Shown: positions 35,041 through 43,738 of the stretch, piece by piece
Numbering within the stretch: the first letter of the stretch is position 1
Layout of the letters: the number at the start of each line of letters is the position of its first letter
Source: Aureococcus anophagefferens
Taxonomy: Eukaryota > Sar > Pelagophyceae > Pelagomonadales > Pelagomonadaceae
DNA: 64,000 nt
NCBI RefSeq assembly: GCF_000186865.1
Contig: NW_008705565.1
Coordinates: 590,440 to 654,439, forward strand
Reading direction: 5' to 3'
The notes under the pieces: generated by a model
Databases searched by the model: none
Told to the model about the DNA's origin: nothing
Seen by the model: only the letters and a program-made list of their open reading frames with translations
Position numbers and translations under genes: made by a program

Positions 35041-37134
35041 ATGGTTCGACGAATTGTGCTCATCGCGGCCGTGGCCCAGGGCTACATCGCGCCGCGCGGC
35101 CTCGCGCCGCGGGCCCTGCGACCGCTGCGCGTGACGACGCTGGAGAAGGAGGAGACGGCCGTCGCGGCGGCGACGAAGGAGACCGCGGACCGGCTCGTCG
35201 TCGACCCGGCGATCGAGGCGGCGGTGGACGACCTGCTCAACGAGGAGTGCGCGGTCGAGGAGCCCGAGCCCGAGTGCCTCGACGAGGAGAAGATGGCCGA
35301 GACGCGGGGCCTGCTCGCGCGGCTCATGCGGCGGTCCGTCGTGTCGGACGCGGGCGGCGACGCCGACGTCGCCGAGGGCGAGAAGCTCGAGGCCGGCTGG
35401 GAGAAGCGGGGCAAGTCGAGCAGCATCCGGCGGAACGTCGAGGTCTGGAAGGCCCTGGGCGGCTGCGCGCTCAAGGTGCTCAAGGCGCGGAAGCAGGGGA
35501 GCGAGGAGAAGACGGCGGCCGCGACGTTCGCGCGCGACAAGCTGCTCACGCTGGGCCCGACCTTCGTCAAGCTCGGCCAGGTGCTGTCGACGCGGTCCGA
35601 CGTGCTCCCCTCCGAGTACATCGACGTGCTCAAGTCGCTCCAGGACGACGTCCCCGCGTTCTCCGGCGCGCGGGCCAAGGAGATCGTCGCGCGCGAGCTC
35701 GGCGTCGCCGACGTCTCCGAGGTCTTCAGCGCCTTCGGCGACGAGCCCATCGCCGCGGCGTCCCTGGGCCAGGTGCACCTGGGAACGCTGAAGAAGACGG
35801 GCCAGCGCGTCGCCGTCAAGGTGCAGCGCGCGGGCCTGAAGGACCTCTTCGCGACGGACCTGAAGAACCTGCGGAAGCTCTGCGAGCTCCTGGACAAGCT
35901 CGACCCCAAGTCCGACGGCGCGGACCGGTCCTACATCGACGTCTTCGACGAGTCCGAGAAGCTGCTCTACCTGGAGATCGACTACCTCAACGAGGCGCGG
36001 AACGCGGACCGCTTCCGCGCGGACTTCGCGGGCGCCGAGGGCGCGCAGGTCCGCGTGCCGACCATGTACTACGAGTTCTCGACGCCGCGCGTGCTCACCA
36101 TGGAGTACATCGACAGCTTCAAGCTCACGGACATCGACCGCGTCGAGAAGGAGGGCCTGGACCGCGCGGACCTGGCGAAGCGCATCGCCGACAGCTTCCT
36201 CTACCAGATCGTCGACACGGCGTACTTCCACTGCGACCCCCACCCGGGCAACCTCTGCGTGGACACGGCGGGCAATTTGGTGTATTACGATTTCGGCATG
36301 ATGGACGAATTGAAGCCCAACGTCAAGGACGGCTTCAAGGAGTTCTGCTTCGCGCTCTTCGAGGGCGGGCCGATGATCGACGACATCCAGCTCGGCGTCA
36401 AGGCGAAGCAGCTCGTCGACGCCGTCGAGACCATGGGCGTCCTCGCCAAGGGCGCGGACCGCCTGTCCTGCGAGCAGCTCGCGCGCTACTTCATCCGGTC
36501 CTTCAAGGACAAGCAGCTCGGCAAGAAGTCCGAGGGCCCGGGCATCAAGTCGACGCTCGGCACGGAGCTCCAGGCGTTGACGGAGGCCCAGGTCTTCCGC
36601 TTCCCGTCGACCTTCACCTTCATCTTCCGCGCCGTCGCGTCCATCGACGGCATCGGCAAGGGCCTCGACGACAAGTACGACCTCGGCAAGTTCGCGCAGC
36701 CCTTCGTCGAGCGCCTCGTCGACCGCGCCAAGTACGGCGGCGACTCCACGAAAAAATCGCTCTCCATCTTCTCCAAGGCCACGGGCCTCAACGCCGAGGA
36801 CGTCAACACGGCCCTCACGTCCCCCAAGAAGATCGCCTACCTCGAGGACACGGTCCGCGCCATCGAGACGGGCCAGCTCAAGATCCGCGTTCGCTCGCTC
36901 GAGAACGAGATGGCGCTCACGCGCCTCGGCACCCAGTCCAAGGCGACGACGAGCCTCCTCCTCTCCTCCCTCCTCCTCAACGTCGCCACCGTCGCCGAGC
37001 TCTCCCTCGTCCCCCAGGTCGCCGTCTTCGCGCTCGCCGCGGGCGCCGGCGCGTCGGGCCTCTCCGCGCTCCTCAGCCTCTCGGCCTTCGACAAGAAGGC
37101 CGCCAAGTACACGTCCAAGGAGTTCAACCCGTGA
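35041..37134 (+). CDS. Plastid-type ABC1 (ADCK/UbiB) atypical kinase
   Basis: 697 residues. An N-terminal hydrophobic stretch (MVRRIVLIAAVAQGYIAP) and an Arg-rich segment suggest organelle, probably plastid, targeting. The ABC1 core has 'GPTFVKLGQVLSTRSDVLP' (KxGQ motif), the Ala-rich loop 'IAAASLGQVHLG', 'RVAVKVQR' (catalytic Lys), 'EIDYLNEARNADRF', 'HCDPHPGNLCV' (catalytic loop) and 'YYDFGMMDEL' (metal-binding DFG). The end contains membrane-like helices (SLLLSSLLLNVATVAELS). Plant and algal ABC1Ks act in plastoglobules on prenylquinone and lipid metabolism; a similar role is inferred. Confidence 0.92.
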   Translation: MVRRIVLIAAVAQGYIAPRGLAPRALRPLRVTTLEKEETAVAAATKETADRLVVDPAIEAAVDDLLNEECAVEEPEPECLDEEKMAETRGLLARLMRRSVVSDAGGDADVAEGEKLEAGWEKRGKSSSIRRNVEVWKALGGCALKVLKARKQGSEEKTAAATFARDKLLTLGPTFVKLGQVLSTRSDVLPSEYIDVLKSLQDDVPAFSGARAKEIVARELGVADVSEVFSAFGDEPIAAASLGQVHLGTLKKTGQRVAVKVQRAGLKDLFATDLKNLRKLCELLDKLDPKSDGADRSYIDVFDESEKLLYLEIDYLNEARNADRFRADFAGAEGAQVRVPTMYYEFSTPRVLTMEYIDSFKLTDIDRVEKEGLDRADLAKRIADSFLYQIVDTAYFHCDPHPGNLCVDTAGNLVYYDFGMMDELKPNVKDGFKEFCFALFEGGPMIDDIQLGVKAKQLVDAVETMGVLAKGADRLSCEQLARYFIRSFKDKQLGKKSEGPGIKSTLGTELQALTEAQVFRFPSTFTFIFRAVASIDGIGKGLDDKYDLGKFAQPFVERLVDRAKYGGDSTKKSLSIFSKATGLNAEDVNTALTSPKKIAYLEDTVRAIETGQLKIRVRSLENEMALTRLGTQSKATTSLLLSSLLLNVATVAELSLVPQVAVFALAAGAGASGLSALLSLSAFDKKAAKYTSKEFNP

Positions 37135-37332
37135 AGCGCTCCGTAAGGTGGATTCGGAAGTGGTTTTGTGTGGGGCGGCACGACCTCGGCTGGGCGTGCC
37201 GCACGGCTCGATCGGCGATTTTGACGCAGCTCGAGCCAAAGTCGCGCGCACACAGCGTCTCGAGCCGCGCCAAGTTTGCGCCCGCGCGCACACACCCTCC
37301 ACAGACTTGCCCCGCGGGTGATCGTCGGATAG

Positions 37333-38772
37333 ATGGGCATCGAAGACGACATCGAGTTAGCGAGAAAAATGGCGGTGCCACGTATCGAGAAGGCGGTGCG
37401 CTTGCGCGATTCTGCTCGATCTCTGCTCGGGGGAGAGCAGACCGGCATCGTGGATGTCACCGACGACGACGGGGTAGATTACACGGTCAACTTCGGCAAA
37501 ATTGCGGTGCTGAAAGCCCATGAGGTCACGCCCGAGGTGATCGTGTACGAACGGGGCTCGATGTCGACCACGGCCGTGGCGTTTTTCAAATGCGGCGCGG
37601 AGGCGCGTGTCCCCCTGCCGTGTAAAATGGACATCGTCAAGCTCAGCCTCGATGGGAGCTTTGCGTATGGGCGCGATCGGCGCAACGGTCGCATATTTGA
37701 ATGCGAGGCGTTTAAAGGTGGGGGGCTCACGCCGGCGAACGACCAATGCTGCTCGCTGTGCGGTGCCACGGTGGCCTCGGGACGGAAGCTGCTCCGTTGC
37801 GCGCGCTGCGTCGACGAGGGCCTGGAGCCTCATCGTTACTGCTCAAAGTTGTGCCAGCGCAAGGCCTGGCCTTCTCACAAGACGTGGCACGAAAGCGTCG
37901 AGAAGGGCAAATCGGGATACGACCTCGAGGGTGCCGGAGACAAAGGTTGGGCGCAGGTCCGCTCGCTCAGCGCTTCCAAGCGCGCCAAGATGGCCGCCGC
38001 AAATGGAGTTTCCATCGAATATCTCGAGCTCGGAGGCCGCGCGAGCGAGCTTTCTGCGGGCGGAAATTATGCCAAGGCCGCCAAATTGTATAAAAAAATG
38101 ATCGCCCTCGAACCTGAGCAGTCTGCCGCGCACTTTAAGCTCGGCCAGGTGCATTTGAAATCTGGCCACAGTGAGCTCGCGATAGCTTGCTTCGACAAGG
38201 CCATGGAGCTCGAACGAGTCGGGAGTTTCGAGTGGACGGATGGTTTTCTTGCCGCCATTGTCCTTATTATGAGCTGCTCAGCCGACGCAGACACGTTGCC
38301 CAGCTGGTGGTCCGACGGCCGCTTGAAAGTGATGAGCAAGCTTGCGATCGGCGGGGCTCGCGAGGATCCGACTCTCATCGGGACGGCTTGGCGCGTCCGC
38401 GGCCACGTCCTCTCGGGGCTCGCGGAGCAGCGACTCCTGAACCCCTTCAATGTCGTCCTCGAAACGGGCCACAAGTTCTGGCTCTACGGGCACCGGACGC
38501 CCGCCGAGCTCGAGGAGGCCGCGGCCGCGTACGAGAAGGCGCACCGCGCGGAACAGCTCTGCTGCCACGACGATTATGGCGAGCTTGAGCGTGCCGAGAC
38601 GTGCCGACGCTGGGCGGAGGACGTTCGTAGCCATGGAGGCAACCTCGTCGAAGTGATGCAGAAACTCACGACGGAACAAACGTACGACCTCGCGAAAGAG
38701 ATGGTCGAGGGGAAGATGGAAACGATGCACGAGTCCAAGTGGGTGCCTGGGGGCGACGGGGACTCTTCTTGA
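37333..38772 (+). CDS. MYND zinc finger plus TPR protein
   Basis: 479 residues from ATG 37333. The MYND finger at about residues 137-183 has C-x2-C ... C-x2-C ... YC-x3-CQ-x3-W-x2-H ... H (CSLCGATV, LLRCARC, RYCSKLCQRKAWPSH). Two or more TPR-type helix pairs follow ('GGNYAKAAKLYKKMIALEPEQSA', 'KSGHSELAIACFDKAMELE'). The N-terminal 110 residues form a domain with 'DDDGVDYTVNFG'. MYND-TPR proteins are usually protein-interaction scaffolds. The coding sequence is less GC-rich and uses more A/T-ending codons than its neighbours. Confidence 0.82.
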   Translation: MGIEDDIELARKMAVPRIEKAVRLRDSARSLLGGEQTGIVDVTDDDGVDYTVNFGKIAVLKAHEVTPEVIVYERGSMSTTAVAFFKCGAEARVPLPCKMDIVKLSLDGSFAYGRDRRNGRIFECEAFKGGGLTPANDQCCSLCGATVASGRKLLRCARCVDEGLEPHRYCSKLCQRKAWPSHKTWHESVEKGKSGYDLEGAGDKGWAQVRSLSASKRAKMAAANGVSIEYLELGGRASELSAGGNYAKAAKLYKKMIALEPEQSAAHFKLGQVHLKSGHSELAIACFDKAMELERVGSFEWTDGFLAAIVLIMSCSADADTLPSWWSDGRLKVMSKLAIGGAREDPTLIGTAWRVRGHVLSGLAEQRLLNPFNVVLETGHKFWLYGHRTPAELEEAAAAYEKAHRAEQLCCHDDYGELERAETCRRWAEDVRSHGGNLVEVMQKLTTEQTYDLAKEMVEGKMETMHESKWVPGGDGDSS

Positions 38773-38985
38773 GCAGGCGGTCGCGCGGAGGCGCGTGTGT
38801 TTTATGGTAGCTATTGGGTCCCACGGGATGGCTAGTGATGTAAACTAGACGTGTTATCATGCGAAGCGTCCTAGGAGGGTCCCGGAGGGATCGTGTCTTA
38901 CAAAGAGCGAGTTGTGGCGAATCACGACTTGAGAATCACAAAACCTGGCCCGTTTTTGCGCGTCTCCATTCGTCAACTCGAGTTC

Positions 38986-40352
38986 ATGGGCGCGTGCCTC
39001 GCGAGGGAGCTCGCGGCGCGGCGTTGGCGCCGCGACGGCCGAAAAGCTCGGGCCTCGGAGGTGCTGAAGTCGCAGACAAGCTGGAAGCTCCGAGGAGGCG
39101 AGAAGGCCCCGCGCGACGAGGCGGAAGACGTCGCCTCTTCGCAGAACTCGTGGAAGATCGCAGCCGCCGACGACGGCGACGGCGACGCGTGGCGGAACGC
39201 GGAGGCGTCGGACACGTTCGCGCGGAACGTCGACCCGACGCGCGTCCACGTCGCGCGCACGGGCGACGGCGCGCCCTGGGTCACGTCCAGGGCAGGACAA
39301 GGGTGATTCAACGTCGCTTCAATGTGAGTGTTCCACGCGCGCGCGTTCTGGGAAAAGCATCCACGCTTCGAGACCGTTCCGAGAGATGATCGCTCGTCCA
39401 AAAATCAGCCGAAACGAGTGGAAAATGGCCGAGAGATGAGCCTTTGAAGTTGGGAATTTCGCACCCTTTTCTTGCCCAGGTCACGTCGCAGCACTGCTTC
39501 CAGTGCGCCCTGAACACGATCCACACCTGCGACGACTTCGGCTCGGACATCCGCACCTTCGCGGGCATCGAGCGCAAGTGGATCTCCGCCGAGGTGAGCG
39601 AGCGCGTCCACTACCCGCGCGTCCGCTACGTCGTCGCCTACCCGCCGCGGACGCCGCAGCTGCCGTACCACGACCACCCCGGCGGCGAGGAGTACCTCGT
39701 GCTCTCGGGCGCGTTCTGCGACACGAACTTCGACGACGTGCGCGCGCCCGCGTTCGTCCGCTACCCCATCGGCACGCACCACGCGGCCATGAGCGCGCCC
39801 GTCGACGAGCGGTTGGTCATCCTGTGCTGGTGGGGACTGATGCAGGCGACGAGCGCGACGGAGAGCGGCCGCCACGTGCCCCTGGACGAGGAGACGATGG
39901 TCCCCAAACGCGGCAAGCCCACGGTCGTCGACGGCGACCGCCTCGCGTGGCCCCTCTGCGGCGACGGCGTCGAGACGCGCGTCGAGCGCTGGCGCGCGGG
40001 CGCGGATCTCGTCGTGGCGTGGGCGCGGCCGCGGAAGGAGGTCGTCGTGCTCCGCGGCGCCGTGGAGCTCGTCGGCGACGACGGCGCGCCGGCCGAGGCG
40101 CTCGGCCGCGACGACTGTTGCGCGCTCCCGGACGCCGCCGCCGCGTCGCGCTTCCGCGTCGCGCCCGGCGCCGCCGCGACGGTCCTCGTCAAGGAGCTCT
40201 GGCCGCGCGACGACTGGCGCCGGCCGCGCTTCCGCCTCTCGGGCGGGACCTGGAGCTCGTGGAACGCGGGCTCGCGCGCGGCGGGCACGGGGCTCGTGCG
40301 GGCCGCGTCCTCCGCGAAGCGGCTCCTCTCGCCCTCGCACACGACGAGCTAA
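38986..40352 (+). CDS. ChrR-type cupin protein
   Basis: Exons 38986-39279 and 39480-40352. The 200-nt intron 39280-39479 is a family A introner (donor GTCACG, acceptor TTGCCCAG, phase 0). Spliced length 388 residues; it joins 'GDGAPW-VTSQHCFQCALN'. The cupin core contains 'PYHDHPGGEEYLVLSGAFCD', the metal-binding HxH...E pattern of the ChrR/anti-sigma cupin family, followed by 'YPIGTHHAAMSAP'. A second beta-rich domain lies at the C-terminus. In bacteria ChrR cupins bind zinc in singlet-oxygen sensing; the algal role is unknown. The start is the first ATG in frame; the frame is open further upstream without ATG. Confidence 0.78.
39288..39479 (+). mobile_element. Introner element, family A copy 2 (192 bp)
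   Basis: Flanked by GTCACGTC at 39280-39287 and 39480-39487. Ends CAGGGCAG and TTGCCCAG form an imperfect terminal inverted repeat extending to GGGTG. Positions 39358-39425 are the exact reverse complement of 46650-46717, so the element body is inverted relative to the copy at 46596. Visibly less GC-rich than the host gene. Confidence 0.9.
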
Positions 40353-40506
40353 TACTCGTGAAGACGCGTGTGCATCCTAACTTCAGGACAACTTGCGTTA
40401 GTCTTGGGACGCGCCTCCGGGGCGGCGCGCGGCTTGCGCGCTGGGGAGAGCTGGGGGCCGGGTGGGAGCGCGTTGTCCGCGTCCACGGCGGCGGCCGCGG
40501 CGTCGC

Positions 40507-41580
40507 TTAGTCGACCTGCTCCATGGTCGACTCCTCGAGGCCGTCCTCCTCGAGGGGCGGGAGGTCGTCCATGTCGTCGTCGAGCTCGTCGTCGTCGTCG
40601 TCGATGGAGAGGCCGAGCTTGATGAGGCGGTGGATGCGCGACGCGAACGTCGACGGCTCGTCGAGCGAGAAGCCGGACGTGAGCAGCGACGTGTCGTAGA
40701 GCAACCAGATGAGGTCCTTCACCGTCTTGTCGCTCTGGTCCGCCTCGGCCTTGTCGCGGAGCGACTTCACGATGGGGTTCAGGGGGTTGATCTCCATCGT
40801 TTTCTTGGACGACATGTAGGCCGACGACGACGAATCGCGGAGCGTCTGCGCTTTCATGATGCGCTCCATGTTCGCGGACCAGCCGTATTCGCCGGTGACG
40901 AGCACGCAGGGCGAGTCCGCGAGGCGCGTCGAGACGACAACCTTGTCGACCTTGTCGTCGAGGACCTCCTTCATGAGCTTGCAGAGACCCTCGGTCGCCG
41001 CCTTGGCCTCCTCGAGCTCCTTCTTCTCCTCCTCGGTCTCCTCCATCTTGAGGCCCTCCTTGGTCGCGGAGATGAGCTTCTTGCCCTCGTACTCCTTGAG
41101 CTGCTGGACGCAGTACTCGTCCATGGGGTCGACCATGAAGATGACCTCGTAGCCCTTCTTCTTGAGCTTCTCGAGGAACGGCGACGTCTCGACGGCGCGC
41201 TTGGACTCGCCCGTGACGTAGTACATGCCCGGCTGGTTGTCGGACATGCGCGCGATGTAGTCGTCGAGCGACGTCATCTCCTCGCCGGACTTGGTCGTGT
41301 GGTAGCGCAGGAGCTTGGCGATCTTCGCGCGGTTCGTCGAGTCCTCGTGGACGCCGAGCTTGAGGTTCTTGTTGAACGCCTCGTAGAACTTCTTGTACTT
41401 GTCCTCGTCCTCCGCGACCTCGTTGAACAATTCGATGGACTTCTTCACGAGGTTCTTCTTGATGACCTTGAGGATCTTGTTCTGCTGGAGCGTCTCGCGC
41501 GAGATGTTGAGCGGCAGGTCCTCGGAGTCGACGATGCCCTTGACGAAGGTGAGGAACTCGGGCATGAGGTCCTCGCAGTT

Positions 41581-41612
<32 letters not shown>

Positions 41613-41941
41613 TGATGTTGTTGAACTTCTTCTTCGAGCCGCCCTCGAACATGTCGAAGGGCGCGCGGCGCGGGAGGAAGAGCACGGAGCGGAACTCGAG
41701 CTGGCCCTCGACGGAGAAGTGCTTGACGGCCGCGTGGTCCTCCCAGTCGTTCGTGAGCGACTTGTAGAACGCGGCGTACTCCTCCTGGGTCACCTCGTCG
41801 GGCTTGCGCATCCAGATGGGCTTCTGGCCGTTGAGGTGGTCCCACTCGTGCGTCACCTCCTTGATCTTCTTCGTCTTCTTCTCCTTGGTCGTCTCCGCCT
41901 CGTCGACGTCCTCGACCTTGGGCGCGTCGTCGTCGTCGTCC

Positions 41942-41973
<32 letters not shown>

Positions 41974-42639
41974 CGTGACCTCCTTCTCCTGCGTCTTCTC
42001 GACGTAGAGCTTGATGGGGAAGCCGACGAACTCGGAGTGCTTCTTGACGAGGTCCTTGAGGCGGCGCTCCTCGAGGTACTCGGCCATGTCCTCCTTCATC
42101 GTGAGGACGATGCGCGTGCCGCGGCCGAGGCGCTTGGCCTCGGGCGCGTCGGGCTGGACCGTGAACGAGCCGCCGGCCGCGGAGACCCACGTGTGCTGCT
42201 CGTCGTCGTTGTTCTTGGACGTCACGACGACGTTCTCGGCGACGAGGTAGGCCGAGTAGAAGCCGACGCCGAACTGGCCGATCATGGAGATGTCCGCGCC
42301 CGCCTGGAGCGCCTCCATGAACGCCTTCGTGCCCGACTTGGCGATCGTGCCGAGGTTGTTGATGAGGTCGGCCTTGGTCATGCCGATGCCCGTGTCGACG
42401 ATCGTGAGCGTGTTGTTCGCCTTGTCGGGGATGAGGTGGATCTCGAGGTTCGGCTCCGCGTCGAGGACCGACGCGTCCGTGAGCGACTGGTAGCGGATCT
42501 TGTCGAGCGCGTCCGACGCGTTCGAGATGAGCTCGCGGAGGAAGATCTCCTTGTTCGAGTAGAACGTGTTGATGATCAGCGACAGCAGCTGGTTGATGTC
42601 GGCGCTGAACGCGAAGGTCTCGACTTCGCCGGACGACAT
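40507..42639 (-). CDS. HSP90: Cytosolic heat shock protein HSP90
   Basis: 710 residues, single exon. The N-terminal ATPase domain has '[28 protein letters not shown]', '[23 protein letters not shown]' and '[15 protein letters not shown]'. An acidic Asp/Glu/Lys linker lies near residues 215-255. The middle domain ('[23 protein letters not shown]', '[17 protein letters not shown]') and C-terminal dimerisation domain are complete. It ends MEQVD, a variant of the cytosolic MEEVD tail that binds TPR co-chaperones. No signal or transit peptide, so cytosolic. Confidence 0.98.
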
Positions 42640-43738
42640 GATGATGTGGCGGGCGTTTTTTGTTTTCTGCGCGGGGTTCGCGGTGGGTTTTTTTGGGGCG
42701 TTGGGGGTTGAGGGGTGGGTAGCGGGCGGGACGAAGGCATCGGGGGCGGGGGGGTGGAAGGGCCGTCCCCCGGGAGCGGCATTCGCCGTGCGCGCGCTTC
42801 GGCGAAGCCGGTGGCTCGAATCGACCCGCCGGCGGCCCCGCCGTCGCCCACGGCGCGTCGAGACGGTCTCGGGGGTCGAGGCGACGGGCGGCGACGCGCG
42901 GGCGGCGCGTTGGGCGTGTGGAAGGAGGCGTGGCGCACCACGAAAGTTGGACGAAGCGGATGGCGCGGGAATCGCTGGAACTCGATAGCCCTCGGGTCCA
43001 GGTGGCCGATGGGCGGGGTCGCTGGCCGCGCGTTCTTCGAACGCCGCTCACGCCTGGCGGTCGTCGTAGGCTCGCGCGCCGGCCTTGAGAGGGGCGCCCG
43101 AGCTTGGTCCGTGGGCGCACACCTGCTGACGTCCGGTCCACGGCCTGGCTGGCTCCCGGCGCGCGGCCGCGCCGCGCGGCGGTCGTGTTCGTCGGACGCC
43201 GGGCACTGCTTCGGCTTCGGGACGGTGTCCATGGCGGCGGTGCTCGGGCGAACCGTCGACGAAGCCCGGCAGCACGCTTTGCTTGGCTTTGGGCGTCATT
43301 GTGGCAACTTCTCCGCGCCAAGCTCGAAGCACCCCAGGGCTCCCCGCCGCGCTGCGGCGCTTTCTACTGCACCCCAGTCTCCCAGCCCGACGAAATGACG
43401 GCGGCGGGGGCGGCGAATCTCGCCCGAGAAATCGCGGAAGAGGGGCGCGGGCTCCGCGCGGGAGCTCTGCGCGACGCGGGTGACTCGCGGTCACGCTCCG
43501 ATGCGGCACATCGCGCCGCTTCCGCGGCATCATGATCCCTCGATCGAGACACCCAAGTCGCGCGCAATGTGCGCGAGGCACGTCTTGGGCGCGCCCCACA
43601 GCATCCTCTACTAGCTCCCCACACCCTCTCCGCGCGTGCGCCCCCGGGCTCATGAGCCGGGCCGCGCCGCGCGCAAGCCAGAGCGCAGTTCAAGGTAGCC
43701 TCAAGGTGAACGGCTCCTCGAGTTGCCGGAGGCGAGCT
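42640..43738. other. Long divergent intergenic region, HSP90 / QueA-QueH
   Basis: About 1.1 kb between divergent starts. T- and G-rich stretches lie close to the HSP90 ATG. Frames on both strands are open but are low-complexity Arg/Pro/Ala sequences without recognisable domains, so I call no gene. Probably promoters and untranslated leaders. Confidence 0.6.

Noticed and set aside
42640..43100. Heat-shock elements upstream of HSP90
   Set aside because: I found TTC and GAA blocks but none with the regular two-base spacing over three units, so I do not call a site.
43048..43653. 201-codon minus-strand frame in the HSP90/QueA-QueH spacer
   Set aside because: Low-complexity Pro/Arg/Ala sequence, no homology pattern, and it lies where two divergent promoters are needed.
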